Part shown: piece by piece, positions 34,034-42,931 of the stretch
Layout of the letters: each line of letters opens with the position of its first letter
How positions within the stretch are numbered: position 1 is the stretch's first letter
DNA from: Bradyrhizobium diazoefficiens
GTDB lineage: Bacteria; Pseudomonadota; Alphaproteobacteria; Rhizobiales; Xanthobacteraceae
Assembly (NCBI RefSeq): GCF_016599855.1
Contig: NZ_CP067041.1
Span: 5,332,001-5,396,000, forward strand
Direction of reading: 5' to 3'
Length of the DNA stretch: 64,000 nucleotides
Notes under the pieces: generated by a model
Database searches by the model: none
Seen by the model: only the letters and a program-made list of their open reading frames with translations
What the model was told of the DNA's origin: nothing
Program-made: the position numbers and the translations under genes

Positions 34034-36538
34034 CTAATGGAGCAGGAAGCCAGAATGCAGATTGGCCACGTGGAACTGATGGTCATCCTGAGCGATAGGA
34101 TCACTTGCTCCAGTGCCGACTTCCGGCAGCGTTACGGCGTGAACCTCGGGTGAGGTGCTGGCTTGCGCGTGATCGCCTTGGGTCGGCGCGCTCGCAGCGG
34201 CGGTTCCGGCGCTCGCGAGATTGAAGTTGAACAAGAATCCGTCGGCTGCCTTTCCAGCAGGCGTCGAAGCAAAAGCGCCAATGACGCCGTCGCCGTTAAG
34301 GTCCTGATGGAAGGTACTCTCCAATGTCGCAACCGATGCCGACGTCATATCGGAGGAACTGAGATCGTTGCCGTTGCTATCCGTGGTCCACAGCGCATAG
34401 CTGCCGCTGCTCCCGTACTTCCAGACCACTTCGTAACCGTTGGATACCGCTTCCGCGCCGATCGGAGCCCAGGCGCCGATCTGCCCCTGCGTTACGGGGG
34501 CCCCGCCCAACTCCAAGGTCGGCCCTGTGCCGCCCGACGTCGGGTTCAGAAAGTAATTGCCTCCAGACACTACGAGACTTGTTGATCCAGCTGACTCAAT
34601 CGTCGTGCCGGAGGCAGCCGAGATCACACCATCGCCATTAAGATCCTGATGGAAGGTACTCTCCAGTGCCGTAACCGACGCCGACGTCAGGTCGGTGGAG
34701 CTAGTATCGTTGCCGTTGCCATCTGTCGTCCAAAGCGCATAGCCGCCGCTGGTTCCGTACTTCCAGACCACTTCGTAGCCGTTGGACACCGCTTCCACGC
34801 CGATTGGAGCCCAGGCACCGATCTGCCCCTGGGTGACGGCGGTCCCGCTCAACTTCAAGGTCGGCCCCGTGCCGCCAGACGTAGGGTCCAGAAAGTAATG
34901 TCCCCCGGACAGCACGAGACTTGTCGATCCGGCCGCCTCGATCGTGGAGTCGGAGGAGGCTGGGGCCGAGATCACTCCATCGCCGTTGAGGTCCTGATGG
35001 AAGGTGCTCTCCAACGCCGCAACTGATGCCGACGTCATATCGGAGGAGTTGAGATCGTTGCCGTTGCTATCCGTGGTCCACAGCGCATAGCTGCCGCTGC
35101 TCCCGTACTTCCAGACCACTTCGTAACCGTTGGATACCGCCTCCACGCCGATTGGAGCCCAGGCACCGATCTGCCCCTGGGTGACGGCGGTCCCGCTCAA
35201 CTTCAAGGTCGGCCCCGTGCCGCCAGACGTCGGGTCCAGAAAGTAGTGTCCCCCGGACAGCACGAGACTTGTCGATCCGGCCGCCTCGATTGTCGAGTTG
35301 GAGGAGGCTGGGGCCGAGATCACTCCATCGCCGTTGAGGTCCTGATGGAAGGTGCTCTCCAACGCCGCAACCGATGCCGACGTCATATCGGAGGAGCTGA
35401 GATCGTTGCCGTTGCTATCCGTGGTCCACAGCGCATAGCTGCCGCTGTTCCCGTATTTCCAGACCACTTCGTAACCGCCGGAGATCGCTTCCGCGCCGAT
35501 CGGGGCCCAGGCACCGATCTGTCCCTGGGTCACAGCGCTACCGCTCAACTTCAAGGTCGGCCCCGTGCCGCCAGACGTCGGGTCCAGAAAGTATTCGTTG
35601 CCTTGCAATACCAGACTTGTTGATCCGGCTGCCTCGATGACAGTAGGGATGCTGACGGCGAGGTGAAATCCGAGCGCGTCCAATTGTTTCAGGTCGACCG
35701 AGGTCAATCCCTGAAGGGTGGTGCTGGTGTAGTATTCGTTGAAGGGATCGTTCGACCCTTGCACGCCGCTGTTGAGGAAATCGCTTGGATCGGAGCTCTG
35801 GCCGTAATCGGCGAGCTTGGTGGCACCCCCGTCCAGCGAGAAATACGCTGCCGGTGCGGTCTGGCTGCCCGAAAACAACCGGACGCCTGGGCTCGTGAAG
35901 CGGTACAGGTCAAAGATGTCGGGCGCAGATCCGTAGGGAACGCGCCCCATCGCGTGCGTCAGTTCGTGCATGGCGACGCCGACCAGGAGGTTGGGATTGA
36001 TGTCGGTTGCAAAAGTCGCACTGGCATCGTCGGTCGTGGTGTCGTTGGCGCCGAGCACACCCCAGAGTTTGAGCTGTGCGTTCCAGACCGCGACATTCGA
36101 TTGTCCCTGAATCGTCGAGCCGGTCGGCAGGGCGTTGAACGTGGTATCGCCGGCGCTCGCGTTGTTGACCAGTTCTGAGCGGGTCCACGCGTAGCTTTCA
36201 TAATAGCCGCTGTCGGGGCCAGCGGCGGCGCCGCCACCCGTGCCGCTATAGTCGATATTGATATTGACCGTTATCTTGTCGGTGATGTTGGCGGCCAGGA
36301 TTGCAACGGCCTGCTGCAGGCCGCTTTTGAAGCTGGCGGGCGCCGCCTGCGCCGCCGCATCAAGGATCAGGTTGATGGTGATGCCGCCAGCGGTGACCGA
36401 CATGACCGAGCCGGCTGTGGAACCGCCGGTCGTGCCCCCTGCGCCGGCCGGGATGTAGCTTCCTTGGATGCTGTTGCCGGCGACGGTATAGAAGGGATCG
36501 TCGGAGAGCAACTCGTCCTGGGTAGATGTTCGTGTCAT
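34034..36538 (-). CDS. Secreted HExxH metalloprotease with four tandem Ca-loop repeats
   Basis: ATG 36538 is chosen (GAGAT upstream) over an in-frame codon 25 residues earlier. The 834-residue protein has no Sec signal. The protease part covers about residues 40-310 with the zinc motif HELTH at 191-195, followed by AMGRVPYG; the third ligand is not evident. Then four nearly identical units of about 112-118 residues follow, each with STSLV, YFLDPTSGGTGPTLKL, GAWAPIG, YEVVWKYG, YALWTTD and ending FHQDLNGDGVI, an EF-hand/dockerin-like calcium loop. The unit is the tryptophan-containing repeat seen in RTX proteins. Export by a type I route is likely but no transporter lies nearby. Confidence 0.78.
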   Translation of the reverse strand: MTRTSTQDELLSDDPFYTVAGNSIQGSYIPAGAGGTTGGSTAGSVMSVTAGGITINLILDAAAQAAPASFKSGLQQAVAILAANITDKITVNINIDYSGTGGGAAAGPDSGYYESYAWTRSELVNNASAGDTTFNALPTGSTIQGQSNVAVWNAQLKLWGVLGANDTTTDDASATFATDINPNLLVGVAMHELTHAMGRVPYGSAPDIFDLYRFTSPGVRLFSGSQTAPAAYFSLDGGATKLADYGQSSDPSDFLNSGVQGSNDPFNEYYTSTTLQGLTSVDLKQLDALGFHLAVSIPTVIEAAGSTSLVLQGNEYFLDPTSGGTGPTLKLSGSAVTQGQIGAWAPIGAEAISGGYEVVWKYGNSGSYALWTTDSNGNDLSSSDMTSASVAALESTFHQDLNGDGVISAPASSNSTIEAAGSTSLVLSGGHYFLDPTSGGTGPTLKLSGTAVTQGQIGAWAPIGVEAVSNGYEVVWKYGSSGSYALWTTDSNGNDLNSSDMTSASVAALESTFHQDLNGDGVISAPASSDSTIEAAGSTSLVLSGGHYFLDPTSGGTGPTLKLSGTAVTQGQIGAWAPIGVEAVSNGYEVVWKYGTSGGYALWTTDGNGNDTSSTDLTSASVTALESTFHQDLNGDGVISAASGTTIESAGSTSLVVSGGNYFLNPTSGGTGPTLELGGAPVTQGQIGAWAPIGAEAVSNGYEVVWKYGSSGSYALWTTDSNGNDLSSSDMTSASVATLESTFHQDLNGDGVIGAFASTPAGKAADGFLFNFNLASAGTAAASAPTQGDHAQASTSPEVHAVTLPEVGTGASDPIAQDDHQFHVANLHSGFLLH
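34277..35645. repeat. Four direct tandem repeats of about 345 bases inside the protease gene
   Basis: Units lie at roughly 34277-34610, 34623-34955, 34970-35300 and 35320-35645. They are highly similar at DNA level, particularly the two central ones, where long stretches (for example the GATCTGCCCCTGGGTGACGG block) recur exactly. This implies recent duplication or gene conversion and possible copy-number variation. Confidence 0.85.
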
Positions 36539-36879
36539 CGTGTTATCTCGGCTTCGGGTTCCCGTCTGCGGATCCGGCGCGAGCGCGTAATTAAACGAAT
36601 CGCCTCGTCCCACGCCGGAAATATGTCCCGGGTGCAGAGGATTGATCTTCCGATGTTAATTTGCAGTTTCAATGACGCCAGCACACGCGCGGTAATGATA
36701 ACTCTTCATCAATGATACGCCGACAGTCAATTCCGGTTAATTCCCGTCCATTGCGGTGGCTTTCGGGCGGAAGCCGCCGCCCCGTCTCGGCCGTTCGCCG
36801 CCAAACCGTCGAATTTCTGCTAAACTTGCCCGATCAGAAGATCAGTTTACCGCCCTCACCTCCCGGAGCCACACCCAAG
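36539..36879. other. Divergent intergenic region, no supported gene
   Basis: These 341 bases lie between the divergent protease and CoA-transferase genes. The part at 36580-36740 is relatively AT-rich (ATGTTAATTTGCAG, ATGATAACTCTTCATC), which suits promoters in both directions. The frame of the CoA-transferase is open from 36712 but the upstream part is not protein-like. No operator-like palindrome stands out. Confidence 0.4.
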
Positions 36880-38073
36880 ATGCCCTTTCCGCCTGCCTCG
36901 GAAGCGCTGTCGCGCTTCACCGTGCTCGATCTCACCCGGGTCCGCTCCGGGCCGACCTGCGTGCGCCAGCTCGCGGACTGGGGCGCCACCGTAATCAAGA
37001 TCGACGCGCTGACCGAGGATTCCGGCGGCGAGCAGCCGGGCGGCCCGCGGCAAGGTGCCGATTTCCAGAATTTGCACCGCAACAAGCGGGCGATGACGCT
37101 GAACCTGAAGGACGCGCGCGGGCTTGCCGTGTTCAAGCGCCTCGCCGCCAAGGCCGATGTCGTGGTCGAGAATTTCCGGCCCGATGTGAAGAAGAAGCTC
37201 GGCATCGACTATGAGAGCCTGCGCGAGGTCAACCCGCGCATCGTCTATGGCAGCATCTCCGGCTTCGGTCAGGACGGCCCCTATCACAAGCGGCCGGGCT
37301 TCGATCAGATCGCGCAGGGCATGGGCGGGCTGATGTCGATCACCGGCGCGCCGGGCGAAGGCCCGATGCGGGTCGGCATTCCCGTCGCCGACCTCACAGC
37401 CGGCCTCTTCTGCGCCATGGGCATCCTCACCGCACTGCTGGAGCGCGAGGTCTCCGGCAAGGGCCAGTGGGTGCAGACATCGTTGCTCCAGGCCCAGATC
37501 TTCATGCTCGACTTCCAGGCCGCGCGCTGGCTGATGGAAAAGGAGGTCGCCAGGCAGGCCGGCAACAACCATCCCACCAGCATCCCGACCGGCGTGTTCA
37601 AGACTTCGAACGGCTACATCAACATCGCCACCACGGGCGGACGGATCTGGGAGCGCTGTGCGCAAGCGATCGGCGCGCCCGAACTCGTTGGCCATCTCGA
37701 CTATGCGACGGCCCCTGCCCGCTCCAAGAATCGCGACGCGCTCAACGCCGAGATCGAGAAGCGCACCGTGACCAAGTCGACCGAGACCTGGGTCAGGGAG
37801 CTCAACGAGGCCGGCGTGCCCTGCGGGCCAATCTACGCCATCGACCAGATGTTCGACGACGCGCAGGTCAAGCATCTCGGGATCGCGCAGGACGTGCCGA
37901 ACGAGGAGAACCGCCGCATCCGCTTGGTCGGCCAGCCCGTGATGCTGTCGCGTACACCAAGCAAGATGGTGGCGCGCCCGCCGGAATTCGGCGAGCAGAC
38001 AGACGAGGTGCTGAAGGAGTTCGGTTTCGAGGCCGACGAGATCACGAAGCTTCGGGACGCCAAGGTGGTGTGA
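36880..38073 (+). CDS. Class III CoA-transferase (CaiB/BaiF family)
   Basis: The 397-residue protein starts at ATG 36880 with GGAG upstream; 56 further upstream codons are ignored. It opens with LSRFTVLDLTRVRSGPTCVRQLADWGATVIKI, the CaiB/BaiF signature, and contains NLHRNKRAMTLNLKDARG, VVVENFRPDVKKKLGIDYESL, SGFGQDGPYHKRPGFDQIAQGMGGLMSITG (with the catalytic Asp region) and VGIPVADLTAGLFCAMG. It transfers CoA between carboxylic acids, for example succinyl-CoA or formyl-CoA to another acid. The substrate is unknown. It stands alone, downstream of the protease, upstream of a small secreted protein. Confidence 0.88.
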   Translation: MPFPPASEALSRFTVLDLTRVRSGPTCVRQLADWGATVIKIDALTEDSGGEQPGGPRQGADFQNLHRNKRAMTLNLKDARGLAVFKRLAAKADVVVENFRPDVKKKLGIDYESLREVNPRIVYGSISGFGQDGPYHKRPGFDQIAQGMGGLMSITGAPGEGPMRVGIPVADLTAGLFCAMGILTALLEREVSGKGQWVQTSLLQAQIFMLDFQAARWLMEKEVARQAGNNHPTSIPTGVFKTSNGYINIATTGGRIWERCAQAIGAPELVGHLDYATAPARSKNRDALNAEIEKRTVTKSTETWVRELNEAGVPCGPIYAIDQMFDDAQVKHLGIAQDVPNEENRRIRLVGQPVMLSRTPSKMVARPPEFGEQTDEVLKEFGFEADEITKLRDAKVV

Positions 38074-38120
38074 GCGCCGGCGCACTCCAGCCGTGAAAAC
38101 GAATGTATCGGCGAAGAAGG

Positions 38121-38150
38121 GCTCGGCCATTTCGACCGAGGCCCTTAGCC
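38121..38150. terminator. Imperfect stem-loop between convergent genes
   Basis: AAGGGCTCGG and CCGAGGCCCTT can pair with one bulged base around a short loop. It lies between the CoA-transferase stop and the convergent small repeat-protein gene. It lacks a long T-run, so it is only a moderate terminator candidate. Confidence 0.45.
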
Positions 38151-38169
38151 GGACCACGATCTCCAATAG

Positions 38170-38580
38170 CTAGCGCGAGTAGACACCGGGAGCGTGATAG
38201 CCGTTCGGATAGCAGCGACCGTCGGAATAGTTGTAATCGTAGCCGTCGCCGCAGCCACGACGGCGGCGAGGCGGACCGCCGTCATACACGCCCGGTGCAT
38301 GATAGCCGTTTGGATAGCAGCGACCATCGGAGTAATTGTAGTCGTAACCGTCGCCGCAACCGCCTCGCGGCGGACCGCCACGGCCATAGCCGCCGCGGTT
38401 ATCATAGACGCCGGGCGCGTGATGGCCGTTCGGATAGCAGCGGCCGTCGGAATAATTGAGATCGTAACCATCGCCGCATCGGACCTGAACCTCCTGAACG
38501 GGCGGCCTCAGTTCGGCCGCTGAACGTCCGGCCTCGTTCGTCGGGATCAAAGCCAAAAGGACCAAGGCGACTGCGATCAT
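38170..38580 (-). CDS. Small secreted protein with three CGDGYDYNYSDGRCYPNG repeats
   Basis: The 136-residue protein starts at ATG 38580 with AGGAG seven bases upstream. A short signal sequence (MIAVALVLLALIPTNEAG) is followed by three copies of a 25-residue unit, C-G-D-G-Y-D-(Y/L)-N-Y-S-D-G-R-C-Y-P-N-G-(Y/H)-H-A-P-G-V-Y, joined by Gly/Arg/Pro linkers. Each unit has two cysteines that could form an internal disulfide and a run of Tyr, Asp and His that could bind metal or carbohydrate. I do not recognise a characterised family. It sits alone between terminators. Confidence 0.75.
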   Translation of the reverse strand: MIAVALVLLALIPTNEAGRSAAELRPPVQEVQVRCGDGYDLNYSDGRCYPNGHHAPGVYDNRGGYGRGGPPRGGCGDGYDYNYSDGRCYPNGYHAPGVYDGGPPRRRRGCGDGYDYNYSDGRCYPNGYHAPGVYSR

Positions 38581-38735
38581 CTATCACTCCTGCCAGCAAT
38601 ACTCACACCCAGCATGATCAGATTTGGCCGAGCGTCAACAGAGAACAACGGGACGATGCTGCGGTGGGTTCGCACGCAACGCGCCGCCGATCTTTACGAT
38701 TGTCTCCCCAGCTCGCTTGAGCTACCTCCGTCAAG

Positions 38736-40697
38736 ATGCAACTTCACATCAGCGAAAGTCTCACCCACAAGTCGTGGTACCGGCCCGACATTGACGGGCT
38801 GCGCGCAGTCGCGGTGATCTCCGTCGTCCTGTTCCACTACGGCGCACCGATCCGCGGAGGCTTTACCGGGGTCGACGTCTTCTTCGTCATCAGCGGTTTC
38901 CTGATCACGCAAACGCTGGCGGCCGAGATCGCAGCGGGCACGTTTTCAATCGTCGGATTTTACGACCGCCGGATCCGCCGCATCCTGCCGGCCTTGCTGG
39001 TGATGCTCGCCGCCACTCTTCTTGCAGGCACGCTGCTTCTCACGCCGGGAGACTACGCAACTCTCGGAACGACCGCCGCCATGGCCACCTTCGGCGCTTC
39101 GAACATCTTCTTTCTGGCCCACACCGGCTACTTCGATCGGACCTCGGATCTTCTGCCGCTGCTGCACACATGGTCGCTCGCCGTCGAGGAACAGTTCTAT
39201 CTGGTCTGGCCGTTGCTGTTGTCTGTGCTGTCGCGATGGTGCTCGCGGATTGTCATGGCCGGAATTCTGACTGCGTTCGCCGTCGTGGTGTGCGCCGCCA
39301 GCATCGCCTATTTCCGCATTGATCCGAAGGCCGCGTTCTACCTTGCGCCACCTCGTGCATGGGAGCTCGGGATCGGTGCGCTCCTGGTGTTCCTTCCGGC
39401 ATTGAACCGCGCTTCCGGCGAAATCGCCGCGTTGATCGGCCTGACACTGATCGTAGTCGGATTTACGATTTCGCCTGTCAAATTCCCGGGAGAGTTTGCG
39501 CTGTACCCTTGTCTTGGCGCCGCGTTGGTCGTCTGGCCGCGATCCGGGAAAACCACCTCGAGCGAGGTCCTGGGCTTGCTCGCACCGATCGGGCTGACCT
39601 CCTACAGCCTGTATTTGTGGCACTGGCCGATATGGGTGTTATACCGGATCTACGTCAACGGCGCTGCGCCAAGCACGATCGAAGCCGTTCTCCTTGCCAT
39701 GTCCTCTCTCATCGTCGCGATCGTGTCGTATCGCTACTTGGAAACACCGTTTCGTCGCCGGCGCTGGAAGCCGTTACATACGGTCGGCGCGGGTGTCGCT
39801 GCCATGCTGACAATTTTCGCGGCGGGTATATCCATCAGCGCGGCTAACGGATTGCCGCAACGCTTTCCAGCCGAAGCCCAGCCGCTGCGCGATCTCGCCA
39901 CAATGTGGGATTGGCCGTGCAGGGAGACGAAGATCGACGGGCTCGGTCCTTACTGCATTTTCGGCGCAGCCTGGGAAACCGCCAAGCACAGATCGATGAT
40001 CTGGGGCGACAGCCATGCGGAGCATATTGCGCCGATCGTAGAGGCGGTCCCCGGCGATCGAGATCGGTCCTTTCTCGTCTTTGCCCGATGCTCGGCCGTG
40101 CTCGGCAACGGCAATTCGATCATATCGATCGGAACACCGAATTATCCGCAACGCTGCGAGCGCATTCATGCGCGTGCAATAAAGCTGCTCCAGGATCCCA
40201 CGATCGATCAGGTCATCCTGACGTCGAGCTGGCTGGAGCTGCCGCGGCGAATAGGCAATGGCGACGAGCGTAGCGGTGCCAAAGCGATGCATGACGCTCT
40301 GACCAAGCTCGTCGAGGAAACCTCGATCCCCGGGCGGCGATTCGTCCTCATTGGCGGCGAGCCGGAATTGCCTCTGCAGATCGTGGAATGCGCTCACGCC
40401 AAGATTGCAGGCTTATGGCGAGCGCCTTGCGAAGCCGAGCTCCGTTCAACGGATGCCCGGACGATCCTGCAGAGATCGGCCGTCATCGACGACATCATCG
40501 CGGAGATTGCGCACACGCGACCAAACGTTGCGACCGCATTCCCCGCCCGCAGACTGTGCAACGACGAAGGCTGCGACGTTTCGCTCGACGGCGAGTTTCT
40601 CTATCGCGATCCCAGCCACATCAGGCGCAATTTGAAGCCGCAGACCAGACGCGACTTCGCCGACAAGATCGGCCTCACCGCGGCGTTGAACCAGTGA
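38736..40697 (+). CDS. OafA/YrhL-like acyltransferase with SGNH domain
   Basis: The 653-residue protein begins YRPDIDGLRAVAVISVVLFHYG, the acyltransferase-3 signature with its catalytic His, and FTGVDVFFVISGFLITQTL, then about ten membrane helices up to residue 370. A periplasmic SGNH hydrolase-like domain follows, with IWGDSHAEH (near residue 422) as the nucleophile block and YRDPSHI near the C-terminus as the Asp-His block. It would move acyl (mainly acetyl) groups across the inner membrane onto O-antigen or other glycans. ATG 38736. It is followed by a clear terminator. Confidence 0.9.
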   Translation: MQLHISESLTHKSWYRPDIDGLRAVAVISVVLFHYGAPIRGGFTGVDVFFVISGFLITQTLAAEIAAGTFSIVGFYDRRIRRILPALLVMLAATLLAGTLLLTPGDYATLGTTAAMATFGASNIFFLAHTGYFDRTSDLLPLLHTWSLAVEEQFYLVWPLLLSVLSRWCSRIVMAGILTAFAVVVCAASIAYFRIDPKAAFYLAPPRAWELGIGALLVFLPALNRASGEIAALIGLTLIVVGFTISPVKFPGEFALYPCLGAALVVWPRSGKTTSSEVLGLLAPIGLTSYSLYLWHWPIWVLYRIYVNGAAPSTIEAVLLAMSSLIVAIVSYRYLETPFRRRRWKPLHTVGAGVAAMLTIFAAGISISAANGLPQRFPAEAQPLRDLATMWDWPCRETKIDGLGPYCIFGAAWETAKHRSMIWGDSHAEHIAPIVEAVPGDRDRSFLVFARCSAVLGNGNSIISIGTPNYPQRCERIHARAIKLLQDPTIDQVILTSSWLELPRRIGNGDERSGAKAMHDALTKLVEETSIPGRRFVLIGGEPELPLQIVECAHAKIAGLWRAPCEAELRSTDARTILQRSAVIDDIIAEIAHTRPNVATAFPARRLCNDEGCDVSLDGEFLYRDPSHIRRNLKPQTRRDFADKIGLTAALNQ

Positions 40698-40715
40698 CGG
40701 TGAGACCAGAAAGGA

Positions 40716-40742
40716 CAAAGCCCGCCGCGAGGCCGGGCTTTG
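40716..40742. terminator. Stem-loop terminator downstream of the acyltransferase
   Basis: CAAAGCCCG (40716-40724) pairs with CGGGCTTTG (40734-40742) around a 9-base loop and is followed by TTTCC. The same hairpin read on the minus strand would follow the outer-membrane-protein remnant, so it may be that gene's original terminator. Confidence 0.75.
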
Positions 40743-40749
40743 TTTCCGA

Positions 40750-40890
40750 TCCATAGAGATATTCGAGCTTGGCGCTCCAGCTCTGGATGATCTTACTGTC
40801 GACAACCGCACCCACGGTCCAGCCGGCGCGCGTCGTCGAGGCCGAGCCGATCGATACGAGCGCGGCACCAGCAGGGGTGATGCCGGTCAT
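40750..40890 (-). pseudogene. Remnant of an outer-membrane beta-barrel protein (C-terminal part)
   Basis: On the minus strand, translation reads SIGSASTTRAGWTVGAVVD and SWSAKLEYLYGSET. The pattern AGWTVGA ... WSAKLEYLY is the penultimate strand region of Omp25/OmpA-like porins common in rhizobia. Only about 45 residues are left, in the same frame as and directly fused to the end of the tctA remnant. There is no start codon or signal peptide. It looks like the product of a deletion that joined two genes. Confidence 0.6.
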
Positions 40891-40899
40891 CGTGACCCC

Positions 40900-41676
40900 G
40901 TCGACCACGGGCCAGAACAGCAGCACGATAGCCAGTGTCGTGATCGAGCCAACCAGCCCGTTCGACCAGAACACCTTGAGGTCCCCACCGGAGCCGATCA
41001 TCGACAGGAAGGCGTCCTCTGCGCGGTTGCCGAGCACGAGCGCGAGCGTGAACGGCGCCAGCGGAATGCCGATCTTCTTGAAGATGTAGCTGACGACACT
41101 GAAGCCGAGCATCAGCCAGATGTCGAACATCGCATTCTGGATCGCATAAGCTCCGATCGCGCAGGACACCACGATCATCGGCGCCACCGCGGCGAAGGGC
41201 ACGCGCAGGATCGAGGCGAAGATCGGCACTGCCGTCAGCATCAGCACGAGGCCGACGACATTGCCGAGATATATCGAGGCGATCAGGCCCCAGACGAAAT
41301 CCTTGTGCTCGATGAAGAGCAGCGGACCGGGATTAAGCCCCCACACCATCAGGCCGCCAAGCAGGATCGTGGCGGTGCCGGAGCCGGGAATGCCAAGCGC
41401 CAACATCGGCAGCAGCCGAGGTGCCGAACGTGCTTGCCGCATGTCCGCGCAACGCCGGCCGCTCCTCCATCGTCAGCGGGATGCCGAACAGGCCTATAAC
41501 GGCGACGAGGAAGTTAATGCAAGAGATCGGCGGAGCCGAAGATCATGCGCGGCTGGCCCGACACCGTGTCCATGCCGATGCAGGCAAGCAGGTGATGAGC
41601 AGCACCGCGACCAGCGATCCGATGAAGGACGAGGTGAATGCCGCCGTCAGCGCCTCCGCCGCCCTGCCCTTCACCC
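40900..41676 (-). pseudogene. tctA: Decayed TctA, large permease of a tripartite tricarboxylate transporter
   Basis: The last 200 or so residues of a TctA protein are in frame: LPMLALGIPGSGTATILLGGLMVWGLNPGP (the family hallmark), GNVVGLVLML, and LVLGNRAEDAFLSMIGSGGDLKVFW. Upstream, a piece resembling AALTAAFTSSFIGSLVAVLLIT (approximately TctA residues 110-135) appears in another frame and much of the middle is lost. A full TctA has about 500 residues, so the gene has frameshifts and internal and N-terminal deletions. It cannot encode a working permease. It lies downstream of the tctC remnant, with tctB missing. Confidence 0.85.
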
Positions 41677-41680
41677 TGCC

Positions 41681-41704
41681 CTCTCCCCGTAAGAATGGGG
41701 AGAG
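41681..41704. repeat. Short dispersed hairpin repeat at the tctC-tctA junction
   Basis: CTCTCCCC and GGGGAGAG are perfect arms around an eight-base GTAAGAAT loop, flanked by CCTTCACCCTGCC. This form, CCCTCTCCCCGTAAGAA-GGGGAGAGG, is recognisable as an intergenic repeat common in rhizobial genomes. It lies exactly where tctB should be. Confidence 0.6.
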
Positions 41705-41721
41705 CAAGAAGAGTGAGACGG

Positions 41722-42696
41722 CTACTTCGCGACGAATCCGGCTTCCGTCATCAGTGACTTGTTCTGCGCATCGTCCTCCTCGAGGTACTGCACCATGTCC
41801 TTGCCGGTGAGGAAGATCGGCTTCAACGCCTGCTTCTCCATATAGTCCTTGTACTCGGCAGTCTGCGTCACCTGGTGGAACAGCTCGACATAGAACGCCT
41901 GCTGCTCCGGCGTGACCCTGCCGGGCAGGAACATTGCGCGCAGCATCAGATACTGGACGTCGATGCCCTCCTCCTTGCAGGTCGGGATGTCGGCCCAAGA
42001 CTGCGTGTCCGTCACCTTGCTCGCGTACGAGATGCGCTCCTTGTCGAATACGCAGAGCGGACGCACCTGGCCCGCGCGCCAGGCTTCGAGATTTTCCGAG
42101 GGATTGTTGACATTGGATTCGATGTGGTTGCCGACCAGCTGGATCGCCGCCTCGCCGCCGGAGTTGTAGGGTAGATAGGAGAATTTGGCGCCGGTCTTCT
42201 CTTCGAGAAACACAGTCGACACGTGATCCTCGCGCTTGGAGCCGGTGCCGCCCATCTTGAACGGCGAGCTTGCGGCCTTCGCCGCGTCGACGAACGCCCT
42301 CACCGTCTTGGGTCCCGCAGCGTTGTCCCACAGCACGAACTAGTCGAGCGCAACCACCGACACCGGGTCAGCTCGCGCCAGTTGAACGGAATCTTGGCCG
42401 ACAGCGGCAGCATGTAGATCAGCGAATAGGCGACCAGCACCCCGTTGGGATCGCCCTCGCTGGATTTCATGTACATCAGCGCTTCGGCCCCCGAGGCACC
42501 GCCCTTGAGCGAGACCACCATCGGCTGCTTCACTAGATTGTTCTTCTGGATCGCGGCCTGCATCATCCGCGCCATTTGCTCGGAGGCGCCGCCCGCGCCC
42601 GCCGCCACCACGATCTCGACGGGTTTTGTCGGTTCCCAGCGGGCGAGAGCCGGTGCGGGCCCAAAGCGCGGCCGCCAGCGTGATCGCGACCTTCAT
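41722..42696 (-). pseudogene. tctC: Decayed TctC-like solute-binding protein of a TTT transporter
   Basis: Putting frames together, a complete TctC-type protein can be traced: MKVAITLAAALWA (start at ATG 42696), a frame change near 42665, PVEIVVAAGAGGASEQMARMM to PFNWREL, a second frame change near 42370, an in-frame TAG at 42340-42342, and then LWDNAAGPKTVRAFVDAAKA to the natural end. At least three lesions therefore inactivate it. The last 204 codons are open. In the family this periplasmic protein binds carboxylates and hands them to TctAB. Confidence 0.88.
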
Positions 42697-42874
42697 TCCA
42701 TGTCCCACACGCGTCTTCCCTGTGCTTTTTGGTCATGTTCTTATTGGGATCGGCAATTCGCCAAATCCAAAGGCGGATCGCATTGTGCGGGCGAACGCCG
42801 GCCAGTTCTAGCCGCCCGACGTCGCGCCAATTATGACTTTGGAATGAGATCGATTGCAGACACGGCCGGCCTGA

Positions 42875-42900
42875 AAAACAACGGGCCGCTTGCGCGGCCC
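42875..42900 (-). terminator. Rho-independent terminator of the VCBS/RTX gene
   Basis: GGGCCGC (42883-42889) and GCGGCCC (42894-42900) form a 7-bp GC stem with a four-base loop. Read on the minus strand it is followed by GTTGTTTTTC, so it suits the end of the large gene that stops at 42932. Confidence 0.8.
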
Positions 42901-42931
42901 GCGCGCAACTCACAACCAGTGCACCGACCAG

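Noticed and set aside
34277..35645. CRISPR-like regular spacing in the protease gene
   Set aside because: Repeats are about 345 bases, coding and in frame; there are no spacers and no cas genes.
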